Assembly: GCF_900113665.1 (NCBI RefSeq)
Contig: NZ_FOQD01000014.1
Coordinates: 1-64,000 of the forward strand
DNA: 64,000 bases
Source: Planctomicrobium piriforme
Lineage (GTDB): Bacteria > Planctomycetota > Planctomycetia > Planctomycetales > Planctomycetaceae
Direction: 5' to 3'
Each line of letters begins with the position of its first letter. The stretch's first letter is position 1. Under the pieces are notes generated by a model. That model had not been told where the DNA came from. It saw only the letters and a program-made list of their open reading frames with translations, and searched no databases. The position numbers were made by a program, and so were the translations under genes. Of the stretch, positions 36,201 to 44,560 are shown one piece after another.

Positions 36201-38220
36201 GTTGCGCCGGCGCTGAATTGTCGCTGGTGCGAGTGAGCGCGAACCGCAACCGGTCGCCGGCGGCCTCGCTGGTTTCCACGGTCAACGTCCGCATGCCGCC
36301 GCCAGAGACGGACAGCCGCGATTCGATATGCGTGGAAACCTGTTCGCGTTCGATCTGGAAGAATGTGAGCGTGTCGGTCGTCAGCGCACCTGGTTGGCGA
36401 GTGATCTGCAGTTGTCCGCGATACGTTGTGGTCTGGCCTGAGAACCCGAGTCGCAACTGTTCCCCTTGAGCCTGCAATCGGGCGCTGAGTGCGGCCATGT
36501 CGACTTTGCTGGCCGGTTCGAGCCCGGTGATCTCTAGCGGAGCGAATTCCAGAACAGGGGGCGCGCAGACTCCATAAAGGACTTCCACCATGCCGGCTTC
36601 AGCGAGCCCGACGGAAGGGAAGGGAATCGTCACCGGCGTCTGGCGGACGGGCCAGTTCTCGGGATCGTGAATCGCTTGTAGAGCAATTGTACGACTCTGG
36701 CCTGGCAGCAGCGGCGGATTGAAGGGGATTTGAATTTCGTTGATGCCTGCCTCGGCAGGGGTGGTTTGCCAGTCGACAGGCTGTCCGCCGACCAGCACCG
36801 CGTTCACCCGATAATCAGCCGGGAGCTTTAAGCGGGTATCGAAGACGGGCGTCAGGCGCGACTGCAGTGAAACCGTCACCGACACCTGCACGCCGGAGTC
36901 GCGGACAAACAACAGGTTGGTCATCGCCGCCTGGAGCGGGCTCTCTTTGAGCGCCGTGGCGAAACGCAATGAGAAGTCTTCCTGCCAAACCTCAAACGCC
37001 AGTGCGGCGGTGGCTGACTGCGCAGGGGCTTTGATTGGGGGATTGGGAATCGGTCGGACGCCGGATTCTTCGAGCGTCTGCAGCCGCAGTTGTTCGGGAT
37101 GCCAGATCAGGATCAGGCCGGTGTGGGCGGTCACCTGATCCAGGCGCAGGGCCGGCACGCTCCAGGGCTGCCCGAGCGGAGGAGAGAGAATTCCGCGGAT
37201 CGTGAACGATCGCGAGCCGTCGAACGGAACGCGATATTTGAGCGTGATCCGCGTCTGGTCTGGTTTCGCGGCGTCGTCGTCGAGCGTCCAGGATTCAAGG
37301 CCGTCGGAGCTGACGTCGGTCACTTCCAGGTTCGAGGGAACCGAGGCGACAAGGCGGTCGATCTGTCGGCCAAACGCCTGCAACTGTGTTGTCGCCGACC
37401 AGGTGACTTCACCCGGCTGCAGATGGAGCCCATAAGCGGTGCTGGCAAATGTGAGTGAATCAGATCGGGCCGACTGTTGGCGGTCGGTGATCGTCAGCGC
37501 GAGCCGCGATTGGCCTCCGATGGGAAGGGAGTAATTCGCAGGTTCGGTGATTGCTGCAGGGCGGGGGAGCAGCAGTTCGTTGGCGAGCAGCGATTTGCCG
37601 GCCGGAAGCGTAAGGGCGAACAATCCGCTGGAACTCGTCGGCAGATGAAACGCGGCGAGCCGGTCGCTGCCGGCGGTTTGTAATGGAGTCGAGAGTTGGA
37701 GTTTCAGCACTTTGCTGCCAGGCTGGGACAGAAAGAGCCGCAGCGTGTTCAAGCCTGGGCCGGTTCGGGCAACAGTCGCCGGCTGGTTGTCGAGCTGGGC
37801 CGATTCAATGTTCCACTCTTCGATATCGAAATCGAGTTCCGCCGCCGGAGCGAAGGAGGCGACAAGGAATTCGGCGGTGACTTTCAACTGATCGCCGGTC
37901 ACCTGAGCCTGATAGCTGGCGTTGCCGATCATCGGAGGCTGGCCCGACTGCGAGTTCAGTGCTGCCGCTGCGCGAGCAGCCGAGACCAGCTTCTCGAACT
38001 CGTCTCTGGAAAGGACTGCTGAAAAGCTGTCCTGCTTCAAGACGGCATCAAGCTGTTCGGCCGGGACGTAGATACGGTCGAGATGCTTCAGGTTCTGCTC
38101 GGCCGGTTCCGCAGCCTGACAGTGCGGCGACGTCAGCACAGTCAGGCACAGCAGCAGGCATGTGCTGAGGCTTTTGCTGAACTGAAAATGGCACATCGAG
38201 GTGATGTTGAATGGAGACAT
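30217..38220 (-). CDS. Giant membrane-anchored protein, 2667 residues, internal tandem architecture
   Basis: Function unrecognised. An N-terminal export signal ends near SPHCQAAEP. Next is DRIYVPAEQLDAVLK ... SRDEFEKLVSAARAA, then about 850 residues that look beta-rich, with many Pro/Gly and alternating hydrophobics. Two membrane helices are near residues 970 and 1010; three more lie near 1205-1270. A second signal-like segment (about 1295-1315) ends GGELSADEKP, and a second box, SSDRVWVPAKLFEQLWRAS, opens another 1100-residue beta-rich region. A Gln/Ser-rich coiled-coil-prone region (about 2240-2420), a Pro/Gly-rich stretch and three C-terminal helices end the protein. The halves therefore repeat one plan, also used by the next gene. 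The ATG at 38220 has GAGCGAG upstream. The protein is probably in the cytoplasmic membrane with large periplasmic domains. Confidence 0.88.
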   Translation of the reverse strand: MSPFNITSMCHFQFSKSLSTCLLLCLTVLTSPHCQAAEPAEQNLKHLDRIYVPAEQLDAVLKQDSFSAVLSRDEFEKLVSAARAAAALNSQSGQPPMIGNASYQAQVTGDQLKVTAEFLVASFAPAAELDFDIEEWNIESAQLDNQPATVARTGPGLNTLRLFLSQPGSKVLKLQLSTPLQTAGSDRLAAFHLPTSSSGLFALTLPAGKSLLANELLLPRPAAITEPANYSLPIGGQSRLALTITDRQQSARSDSLTFASTAYGLHLQPGEVTWSATTQLQAFGRQIDRLVASVPSNLEVTDVSSDGLESWTLDDDAAKPDQTRITLKYRVPFDGSRSFTIRGILSPPLGQPWSVPALRLDQVTAHTGLILIWHPEQLRLQTLEESGVRPIPNPPIKAPAQSATAALAFEVWQEDFSLRFATALKESPLQAAMTNLLFVRDSGVQVSVTVSLQSRLTPVFDTRLKLPADYRVNAVLVGGQPVDWQTTPAEAGINEIQIPFNPPLLPGQSRTIALQAIHDPENWPVRQTPVTIPFPSVGLAEAGMVEVLYGVCAPPVLEFAPLEITGLEPASKVDMAALSARLQAQGEQLRLGFSGQTTTYRGQLQITRQPGALTTDTLTFFQIEREQVSTHIESRLSVSGGGMRTLTVETSEAAGDRLRFALTRTSDNSAPAQLLEQVPGTPVNGFRPWTLNFDRDLQGDYLLTTDITLPRNMTGPLSPVQVRFPLSTAQSGFVAVEGADDEEIRIVDRAADGKGLQVVDPIDFPPSRYRPQARVIAGYRYAQPGWTLDATSTQFSRGAVPPAVGTQLSISTVWQSGPDLQQQATLRFRAVGMQNIAVTLPADARLWSTLLDSRPIEARQTADGLQIPISQLSTLEDHTLTLLYDSPNGAESGSTLRAVPPRFTVTTGAGSSQPLPILEQTWNVHYPETVALLGSDGPFQPEQNLSWGNSLDQFRQRLRHLTPFHFMWTGGALIAVTAFCWFLARASRWEAVHRRMLLGAIVLGGLLVVIFVLAFPAVQNARNPAPSSYYAPVRNEDEVVRQQIIRPFGSTDPVSSDAAKSEGFWEAERFRRIQSDGSELVKQRGLDRKGVPATNGAYPGAPPAPAPAAKPGMSQAIELDGMMGGMIVQTAPQAQSDRLPEVLLGDEAEKKESLAKDRGQPQGLLSLAAALQIPDDSASSTFVYRGNHTAASRAGFELRTANKSSARMLLLLIAVASTCLGWRLRDAGRRTRALWIVATIIAPLALLSFASGWTEILLCGLLLGGAAGLITWLLRPLYAAGETARASIWTEAHKWSLRIVAPMLLSLAGGELSADEKPLPPQQQPPYVVIPYQSLDTISSSDRVWVPAKLFEQLWRASHTDDLPQIEPTIPATIAEANYVAALETSGTQSRIVVKARWVAINLTARSQTLVLPIRHPALENVTIGESPAAIAVDAQQQPTIVLPGRGVHVIDATVILPADVQRSVGQFSIETLPVAAGTLTFELPRSEEPLSVRVNGGPGSKPGTTDGRALVQAPVDRGGKLAIAWQPERQQNDAGTLLQLETSLAAVITDVGLNLTQNCQLAVRQGTAADCRFQLPPGLAIRQITGSDVAGWEISGEQNGARELQVLFRRAITNQTTFQLELFQPLKPAEASQKLAVQTPVPLGMARETGLIGLYTPSDLRVTVSDVQGLQQVDTSNFRAAFLTQPPAGSLLSAYRYSSRPIGMTLNLERRVGQTRAVAEYGVQVGRRKLSVASKFVLTLSEAPRKQLHIALPAGYEPVDVVCAECTDWFVSTTNGKSLLTLELDRPRTGAIEIGLEGQLPRTENQDALTLSLPVPDADQLSSSLGIWIEPSEQATLPAAGTWRSVSPDQLPTGIRNLRAQPIQFALLTSEAPAPLQLSLRRLLPELQGDAGILIAVGDATVDYGLTLRWRISRSTAESFAFTVPDWLGPLEFTGQTLRQIRSEPAEKGRTRWILTTLEPVGDQFLITAAATVALPTNQTIQTPVVEFITTGGTNPFQPLQDQRKFAVLVNLSQNQLSPVDAAQFDPLTADDLPLTLPASLVQQAMDIVRVRDNRLPTWKLLRPERVDSSKAVVLSATLTTVLQPDGSWRTRAIYGVRNRGQQFLALRIPSGSQVLSVLVRGEPSRTVLTKLGEEPIELVPLPQTSAADLSFDVVLILSGNLPQALPKANSWFSTKLTIPAPSVLTPKDSPELGVSTAQTLWNVYVPDSVRAAPVESTAKTNVTWHHGDGWLEAEMQSLSRFRADLADLKQIMSSSSVSSSQRDYARENLKQLGAILQQQNFAVSEARPNGDVNRYLEENKKVLEEAEALADLQAATQSAAPVQAGQALSNRSYINLNNSIVQSQNQAGEKQTAPNEESARLNFFGTNDTRRRAGRGTQVDELEARSKLKSQVQQQAPALQEEFSKSMAGKKKLNSDKESSFWEQLQPPAADFSASQPPNYAFPTYAPYDKSDKPQSPPTLSFTPSLDVPFRQGSFDIAAPTFGGFDPNTRGGVGGGMGGGDDKGYMTFNAFVPSNAPFVTGGRVLLEVDGKNAVPTRWTAAGGLSVPIQLPVAGHELAFSRVGGNPVLTLSVSGVRQWSWLLELLWAAGCLLLGAWVLWTIASMRADQSPWKIVLDIAIVIGAIGFVFGPGGDRWLLLTLFCAAALTRMVWATRKATSSAAQAAG

Positions 38221-38363
38221 GAAGTGACTCGCTCGGAAGTTCACAGTTCTCAGTCGTCAGTATTCAGTCAAAACAGACGGACGAGACGAAAAACAACATC
38301 TGAACTTTGATTCGTTTTCGAACTGAAAACTGAAAGCTGAAAACTGACGACTTGTAACGACTG
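38221..38363. repeat. Intergenic repeats between the two giant genes
   Basis: The segment cagttctcagtcgtcagtattcagt (38244-38268) matches 56280-56304 in 24 of 25 bases. Facing it in the same gap is an inverted, looser version (38321-38353: aactgaaaac ... ctgacgactt). The arms could form an imperfect stem in the linking mRNA or mark a mobile or duplicated small repeat. Confidence 0.65.
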
Positions 38364-41300
38364 TCAGTTCGCTGATTCGGAATCAGATTCCGACTGTGGA
38401 GGAACAACGGGTGCAACCGGCGCAGGTTCGACAGGCGGAGGTGGTGGCGCTGGAGAAGCTGGGATCGCAGGTCGTTTCAGGAGCCAGTGGACGATCCACA
38501 GCGCCACGATCAGCACGAGTCCAAATCGGGCCGCTGTCATCGCCTGATACAGGCTCGCGCTGTCGTACAGCCCGTAGAGTGCCGCCAGAAACGCAAACAG
38601 CAGCAGGACGCCGATTTTGTTCTCAAATGTCGTCGAGATCAGAATCCAGCCGATGATCGCCGCGGCGAGGCTGAACAGCACTGCCATCCCCAGCTTGTTC
38701 CACCAGCGAACTTCAATCTGCGGCGCCTGACCGAGCGTGGTGTAGACAAACGGCTGCCGGCCTTCCGTCGGAAACTGCGATACAGCCGATGGACCGGTAA
38801 GACCATTCTTCACCCACCCTGACAGATGTTCGGTATTACGATCAGGACGGCGTCCGCACAAGACCTCGCAGGCGCCAGGCAGCGTCGCCATTTCAAAGGG
38901 CTTCGGGTTCCCGACCAGCGTGTACGCCTGCGGTACCCAGACGACCACTTTCAATTCCTGTACGACGCCGTTGCCTGCGGCATCGATCACCGGCAGCGGC
39001 AGCACCATGTCTCCGCTGCCGAAGCGACTATCGCCAAGGGGGGGCTGAATGTTCCACAAAAACTGGAACGTCAGCAGCAGTGGAACATCCGAGGACTCCG
39101 TTCTGGCGATGTTCAGCCAGAACGGACTGAACAGGTCCATGCCTGAGGGGAGTTTGACGTCTGCTTTTTCCAGCTTGAGTTCGCGGTCGTTGATGAAGAC
39201 GCCAAGGACTTCGAGATGATTCGGCAGGGCGACCAGCAACCGCTGTCGTTCGGCAGTCTGCACATGGAACTGGCAACGGTAGGTCGCCTGCGGATCTCGA
39301 CTGGTGACGATCTCGACGAGTCCGCGCGAGACGATGGTCGAGACGACGTTCTGAATTTCGAAACGTCTGGCTTCAATATCAAGCTTTGCCGGATGCTCGG
39401 CATCATCGCGAAAGTAACGCCAGGCGACGGCTGCGGTTTTGGGAAGCAGCGTCAGTTCCCGGCTGTCGATCTGTTCGAGGCTCCCGCTGGCGGCGGCGTT
39501 CACGGATAGCGTTTTATCTTTCTGCAGGGCGACTTCCCCTTGCAGATTGGAAAGCGGAATCGTGACCGCGCCGGCGTCATCCACCAACCCGAGCGGTCGC
39601 GGCAGCTCGACGCTGTATTTCGCGACCGCGGCGGCATCCGCTTTTCCGCCAGCGGCGACCGGCGACCTGGCATCCCAGGAAAGTGCGAAGCGCTGTGTTC
39701 CGATCACGTCGCGCTGCGTCGTGATGGTCCACACGACGCGGCCATTGACCGGGTCGGAGGCGATCTTCTGTCGAATGGGAGACGACGCGGCATCGCCTGC
39801 GGCCGGTTCGATCTGCAGTTGGCTGGAAATCGCTTCCGGCACATCGATGCGGAACGTATTCAACGGGGAAAGTTCGACCAGGAAGCTCACCTGACTTTTG
39901 ATGTGCGCCACTTCCGGCTGCACATCAATGGTCGTCGCCACTGTCGCAGTGAGCCGCGCTGGCTTTTTTAACAGTCGAATCGGGATCACGACCGGCTGTC
40001 GGGTGAACGTCCAGGCGGACGCCAGTACCGCATCGCCGATGCGTCCGCGTTGTGAAATGGGCAGCGGCTGAGCCGACTGGACCGCGGCGGCGGGAGTCTG
40101 CACCTCAACGGACTCGCGGGCGAAGACCAGCACAGCGCCGGTATCGCGATCGACCCCTTCCGGTTTGGGAATCGGCAACGACAGATCTTCTCCGCTGGCC
40201 TTGGGGAGTGCGAGCCGGCCTTTAATCGCAACGAGGATTTCGCCCTGCGTGCGTTCCCGCAGAAGGACCGTTAACAGCCCCGCCTGGACATTGAAGCTTT
40301 TCATCTGCGGAGAGGTGACGTCATCGATCTTGACGTTCTCGGGCAACCGGATGTTCAATTCGAAGACTCCAGCGCGCTCGACGAGATAGCGCAGCGTGTC
40401 TGTGAACTCCAGCTCTTCTTCCCGGACGATAATCTGGTTCTGCTGCACCACGCTGAGTCGCGGCTGGACAGGTGCGGCTGTGATCTGCAGCGCGAAGTCT
40501 GCGGTGTAAAACTTGAAGAGCAGGGCATTCGAACCGGCGACCTGCGGCGACGCTTCGCTGGCATCGATCCGTACGAGTCCCTGCTGCCCGGAGATCTGCA
40601 GTGACAAGTCTTCGCCGTGTCGCACCGCCAGTTGTCCGCTCACTCGTACTGCATCGAGCGGTTGAATCCCCAGCGCCTTACCGGCCTTGGTGAGGCCCCC
40701 GAGTTGAAACGGCCCGTCTTCGAGTTTGGTTTCCCCATCGAGTTCGAGCTTCAGTTGCTTCGTGGCCGGGTTGAGCAACTCGATCGTGACGATCTGGTTG
40801 TCGCCGTCGGTCTGCGATTTCCAGTTGCGAATACGCGTTTCCGAATTCACATCCAGCAGCCGCATCGAGGCCGGCAGGGCGATCCGCAGTTGATTCAATT
40901 CTCCCCGTAACACGTCATAGGTGAGCCAGGCATGGGTATGCACCTGACCATCGGCGATGGTGACGAGCGTCTGATTCACAACGCTCGCAAGCAGGTTCAT
41001 TGACGGGGCCTGGCTGCTGGCGGCGTGCCAGCGAATGGCGATCTTCTCGGTCGCGCCCACGTTCGCCTGAAGGCGTGTGACGCCGTCCATCCCTTTCACA
41101 GGCACAGCGACGACCTGTGGCTCGACATCAATCGTCTGATCCGCCTGGGGCACCGTCACTTCGAGCTTTGTCACGGCCACCGCCGGACAGCTCAGCAGCA
41201 CCTCCCGACCTGCGGGCGACTGATGCACTCTGGCTGCGAGGTCGAGCTTGATGATCTGCGAGCCGGCTTTGGGAAAGAAGAGTTCATAAGCGCCCGGCCC

Positions 41301-41753
41301 TGTGCCGCGCAGCAGCACTCCTTCGGGCGCGACAACCGCGCCAATCGCGGCTTCGCCAAAGCGGAGGGGAAGTCGGGCGCCGTCGTTGAGCACTTCCACT
41401 TTGAGGGTGGCGGCGACTTTGGCGACCGTCTCATCGGCCTGAATCGAAAAGCTCGATTCCGTGAGGACGGCGTCGGGACCGGTGCGTCCGCTTTGAGCGG
41501 CGCGTGCCTGATCGAGCAGACGTTTGTATTCGCCATAGGGGATGACGAGTTTGGCGTCGGCCTGGCCGAACGTCTGGCTCAAGTCTTTGAACGGCACATA
41601 AATCGTGCGGTCGTCGGCTGTTGCCGTGGCCGGAGGGAGTGGTTCGGGGGTCGGCGGAGCCGGGGGTTGCTGAGCTTGCAGGCTTCCTGCCAGCAGGAGA
41701 ATTGCCAGCCAGCCGGCTGCTCCCCAGTTTCTCCAACGTATGCTCCGCCCCAT
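38364..41753 (-). CDS. Large membrane-anchored protein, 1129 residues, paralogue of the giant gene's halves
   Basis: Function unrecognised. A signal peptide (residues about 1-30, ending GSLQAQ) is followed by a Pro-rich spacer and TIYVPFKDLSQTFGQ ... YGEYKRLLDQARAA, which parallels the N-terminal box of the neighbouring giant protein in order and spacing. Then come about 900 residues of apparent beta structure, with an Ala/Gly/Val-rich composition and no enzyme motif. Three helices near the C-terminus (LGMAVLFSLAAAIIGWILIS, IGVLLLFAFLAALYGLY, ARFGLVLIVALWIVHWLL) precede a Pro/Glu/Ser tail. AAGGAGG at 7 bases before ATG 41753 decides the start. It is upstream of the giant gene with 143 bases between them; co-transcription is likely. 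A role in envelope structure is a guess. Confidence 0.87.
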   Translation of the reverse strand: MGRSIRWRNWGAAGWLAILLLAGSLQAQQPPAPPTPEPLPPATATADDRTIYVPFKDLSQTFGQADAKLVIPYGEYKRLLDQARAAQSGRTGPDAVLTESSFSIQADETVAKVAATLKVEVLNDGARLPLRFGEAAIGAVVAPEGVLLRGTGPGAYELFFPKAGSQIIKLDLAARVHQSPAGREVLLSCPAVAVTKLEVTVPQADQTIDVEPQVVAVPVKGMDGVTRLQANVGATEKIAIRWHAASSQAPSMNLLASVVNQTLVTIADGQVHTHAWLTYDVLRGELNQLRIALPASMRLLDVNSETRIRNWKSQTDGDNQIVTIELLNPATKQLKLELDGETKLEDGPFQLGGLTKAGKALGIQPLDAVRVSGQLAVRHGEDLSLQISGQQGLVRIDASEASPQVAGSNALLFKFYTADFALQITAAPVQPRLSVVQQNQIIVREEELEFTDTLRYLVERAGVFELNIRLPENVKIDDVTSPQMKSFNVQAGLLTVLLRERTQGEILVAIKGRLALPKASGEDLSLPIPKPEGVDRDTGAVLVFARESVEVQTPAAAVQSAQPLPISQRGRIGDAVLASAWTFTRQPVVIPIRLLKKPARLTATVATTIDVQPEVAHIKSQVSFLVELSPLNTFRIDVPEAISSQLQIEPAAGDAASSPIRQKIASDPVNGRVVWTITTQRDVIGTQRFALSWDARSPVAAGGKADAAAVAKYSVELPRPLGLVDDAGAVTIPLSNLQGEVALQKDKTLSVNAAASGSLEQIDSRELTLLPKTAAVAWRYFRDDAEHPAKLDIEARRFEIQNVVSTIVSRGLVEIVTSRDPQATYRCQFHVQTAERQRLLVALPNHLEVLGVFINDRELKLEKADVKLPSGMDLFSPFWLNIARTESSDVPLLLTFQFLWNIQPPLGDSRFGSGDMVLPLPVIDAAGNGVVQELKVVVWVPQAYTLVGNPKPFEMATLPGACEVLCGRRPDRNTEHLSGWVKNGLTGPSAVSQFPTEGRQPFVYTTLGQAPQIEVRWWNKLGMAVLFSLAAAIIGWILISTTFENKIGVLLLFAFLAALYGLYDSASLYQAMTAARFGLVLIVALWIVHWLLKRPAIPASPAPPPPPVEPAPVAPVVPPQSESDSESAN

Positions 41754-42090
41754 TGCATCTCCTCCTTGCGTTCTTCGCAGCCCACCCATGCTGCACATCT
41801 TGTTGCTGAATATAACCATTGGAGGGGATCTCGCGAAATGGCCTGAGGCGTCAACCAGAATGGTTGTCTGAAATCACGACGCGGACGAATCGCAATTCAT
41901 TGCAGTTTTTTGTGAAGAAAGAGCTCACGCGACGCAATATGTGAAATTTTGTTCACTGCAACAAATCGCTACATCAAGACTGCGTTAAAAATCACTTTTC
42001 GCAGCAAGTGGTTGTTGCATCGAGTCTGAAATCCGGATTGAATAGGAAAACTCCCGGTGAGCCCACGGCCGGGTATTCCTCTGACGTTCA
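41754..42090. other. AT-rich promoter region of the large-protein locus
   Basis: No gene was found in these 337 bases. An AT-rich stretch (about 41880-42010) separates the minus-strand large-protein genes from the small plus-strand gene and probably holds divergent promoters. No specific site was assigned. Confidence 0.45.
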
Positions 42091-42402
42091 ATGGATCCCG
42101 CCCCTATGTGCCGAGATGCCGTCGATGAGGATCTCGTCCGATCGCGCCCGCGTTGGTACGACCTTCCTGCCTACTGTTTTTTCCATCGCCCGATTCGCTG
42201 TCGGATGTGCGAACAGCGGTATTACACGCTCCGCACCAGCAAGCGAGCTGCCGTGTTCCCCTATTTGTGGATGCACTACGCGTTGCTGCTGATGATCGTG
42301 GCGACTGCAATTTTCGTCTATCGCCAGAAGTATCACCCGCATTCCGGGATCGATACCGGCTTTGCGAAAGAACGCCCTCCGGCGAGCCTGAACGCCATTT
42401 GA
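42091..42402 (+). CDS. Small membrane protein with CxxC
   Basis: A 103-residue protein. CFFHRPIRCRMCEQRYY supplies Cys residues that look like half of a zinc ribbon or a redox pair; a single hydrophobic helix (MHYALLLMIVATAIFVYRQ) follows. Composition and codon use look coding, and it has the ordered layout of cytoplasmic Cys motif then helix. There is no clear ribosome binding site; an ATG five codons later is an alternative. No family was recognised. It lies 85 bases upstream of glyQS in the same direction. Confidence 0.5.
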   Translation: MDPAPMCRDAVDEDLVRSRPRWYDLPAYCFFHRPIRCRMCEQRYYTLRTSKRAAVFPYLWMHYALLLMIVATAIFVYRQKYHPHSGIDTGFAKERPPASLNAI

Positions 42403-42487
42403 TCCTGAACCGCCCCCGTTCGACGCCTGTCCGGAAATGATCTAGACTTCCGGTTTTCTTCGAGAGTCAACGGGAGAGACAGGCCAC

Positions 42488-44164
42488 ATGGCGGACAAGG
42501 ACCGTTCCACGTTAATGGACAAGATCGTCGCTCTCTGCAAGCGGCGCGGGTTCATCTTCCAGGATTCCGAGATCTACGGGGGCCAGAATGGCTTCTGGGA
42601 CTACGGTCCGCTCGGAACCGAGCTGAAACGCAATGTCCGCAATGCGTGGTGGGAAGATATGGTCGGTCGCCACGACCCGCTCGACCCCTTGCCGGGTGCT
42701 CCTTCGGCCTACCAGATGGTGGGAGTCGAAACCTCGATCATCATGCATCCGCAGGTGTGGAAGGTCAGCGGACACTACGACCTGTTCTGCGACAAGATGG
42801 TCGACTGCAAAGAATCAAAAGGCCGCTATCGCCTCGACCACACCAAGGGCCGCTGGGTGGAAGGGAAGATCGCCGATAAATCCACAGACACGGTTGGTCC
42901 AGTCAAAGCCTATTTCGTGACCGCGCTGGTCGAGGAATCAGTTCTCGACGAAACGCTCACGAAGAAGGCGCTGACGCTGTTCGGCATGAAGAACAAGGAG
43001 GCGGACAAACTGCAGTGGAAGACCGAAGCGGTGAGTCTAGCGACGATTCCAGTCAATCAGTATGTCGACGTCGTTGCTCCCGACGCCACAAAGCCAGGGA
43101 CGTTTACAGAACCGCGCGACTTCAACCTGATGATGAAAACGATCATCGGGGCCCTGGGAACAGAGGACAATGCCGCGTTTCTCCGCCCGGAGACGGCACA
43201 GGGGATCTTCGTTAACTTCAAGAACGTGATGGACTCCACCCGGGTGAAGCTGCCTGTGGGGATCTGTCAGATCGGGAAGAGCTTCCGCAACGAAATCACG
43301 CCGCGGAACTTCACGTTCCGCTCGCGGGAGTTCGAGCAGATGGAGATTGAGTTCTTCTGCAAGCCGGATGAATCGCCGGCGTGGTACCAGTACTGGCGCG
43401 ATCGACGGTTCGCCTGGTACACGAGCCTCGGCATTGGTCCCAAACATCTGCGTCTGCGCGATCACGACAAGGACGAACTCTCGCACTATTCATGCGGCAC
43501 GGCCGACATCGAGTATCAGTTCCCGTTCCTTGCTGACGGCGAGTATGGGGAACTCGAAGGGGTCGCGCATCGCGGCGACTTCGACTTGCGCTCGCACATG
43601 GAAGGCAAGCTCAAGAACGAGAACGGCCAATTGGTCGTCGAAAAAGGACCGGACGGCCAGCCGAAATGGCGCGGGTCGGGCAAAGACCTGACGTACTTCG
43701 ACGATCAGACTCGCGAACGCTTCCTGCCGCACGTCATCGAGCCGTCGGCAGGTGCCGATCGCGGCACGCTCGCCTTCATCTGCGAAGCCTATCACGAAGA
43801 CGAAGCCCCGGACGACAAAGGGCAGATGCAAACCCGCGTGGTGATGAAGTTCCATCCACGTCTCGCGCCGATCAAGGCCGCCGTCTTCCCGCTGGTGAAG
43901 AAAGACGGCCAACCGGAAAAAGCGAAAGAGATCTACCGCGCCCTCATGGCCGCCGGCATCGCCGTGACCTACGACGAACAGGCCGCGATCGGCAAACGCT
44001 ATCGCCGCCAGGACGAAATCGGCACGCCGTGGTGCATCACCGTGGATAACGACACGCTGAGCGGCGACACCGTGACCCTCCGCGACCGCGACACGCTGGA
44101 GCAGATCCGTCTGCCGGTGAGCGAAGTGGTGAGGGAGATCGCTTCGCGGTTGAGGAAGTCGTAA
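42488..44164 (+). CDS. glyQS: Glycyl-tRNA synthetase, dimeric class II
   Basis: A 558-residue cytoplasmic enzyme that charges tRNA-Gly. The N-terminus MDKIVALCKRRGFIFQDSEIYGG is diagnostic of the homodimeric form. Class II motifs include FNLMMKT, LRPETAQGIFVNFKN and FRNEITPRNFTFRSREFEQME. The C-terminal anticodon-binding domain covers about 440-558 (VFPLVKKDGQPEKAKEIYRAL ... QDEIGTPWCITVDNDT). Length is normal for the family with its usual insertion. The start has GGGAGAGACAGG upstream. Confidence 0.97.
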   Translation: MADKDRSTLMDKIVALCKRRGFIFQDSEIYGGQNGFWDYGPLGTELKRNVRNAWWEDMVGRHDPLDPLPGAPSAYQMVGVETSIIMHPQVWKVSGHYDLFCDKMVDCKESKGRYRLDHTKGRWVEGKIADKSTDTVGPVKAYFVTALVEESVLDETLTKKALTLFGMKNKEADKLQWKTEAVSLATIPVNQYVDVVAPDATKPGTFTEPRDFNLMMKTIIGALGTEDNAAFLRPETAQGIFVNFKNVMDSTRVKLPVGICQIGKSFRNEITPRNFTFRSREFEQMEIEFFCKPDESPAWYQYWRDRRFAWYTSLGIGPKHLRLRDHDKDELSHYSCGTADIEYQFPFLADGEYGELEGVAHRGDFDLRSHMEGKLKNENGQLVVEKGPDGQPKWRGSGKDLTYFDDQTRERFLPHVIEPSAGADRGTLAFICEAYHEDEAPDDKGQMQTRVVMKFHPRLAPIKAAVFPLVKKDGQPEKAKEIYRALMAAGIAVTYDEQAAIGKRYRRQDEIGTPWCITVDNDTLSGDTVTLRDRDTLEQIRLPVSEVVREIASRLRKS

Positions 44165-44209
44165 ACATCAGATCGCATTGCATTCGTAAGTGCATTTTGG
44201 AGTTGTGAA

Positions 44210-44560
44210 ATGGGCGTCAACTCTATCGAATAAACTCTGCGCGGCCCCAACAAGAAAGAGTCGACGCTCCGATTTCTTGTCGATAGCGGCGCGCAGTACA
44301 CCCTCGTGCCTGAGGAGGCGTGGAAGCTTCTAAAACTCAAGCCGAAACGGACCGCCGTATTTCGGCTGGCTGATGGAACGGCGATCGAGCGAGACGTTTC
44401 CGAATGCTTCTTGACGCTGCCGCAAGGGTCAGGTCATACGCCTGTGGTGCTTGGTCAACCGGGCGATGAACCCCTCTTGGGAGTTGTTACACTGGAAGAA
44501 ATGGGTCTGGTTCTGAATCCATTCAATCGCAAGTTGCAACCAATGCGTCTGATGTTGTGA
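44210..44560 (+). pseudogene. Clan AA retropepsin-like aspartic protease, interrupted by a TAA stop
   Basis: Reading from ATG 44210 gives MGVNSIE, then TAA at 44231-44233, then in the same frame TLRGPNKKESTLRFLVDSGAQYTLVPEE and a normal remainder (LPQGSGHTPVVLGQPGDEPLLGVVTLEEMGLVLNPF). The catalytic motif is V-D-S-G-A. Everything after the stop resembles a single-domain clan AA aspartic protease of about 115 residues. No ATG, GTG or TTG lies between the stop and the DSG motif; the first in-frame GTG (44306) starts nine codons after the catalytic Asp. A CTG at 44237 could be a rare start. Interpretation: a nonsense-broken gene, a sequencing error, or atypical initiation. It lies 45 bases after glyQS. 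Confidence 0.65.
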
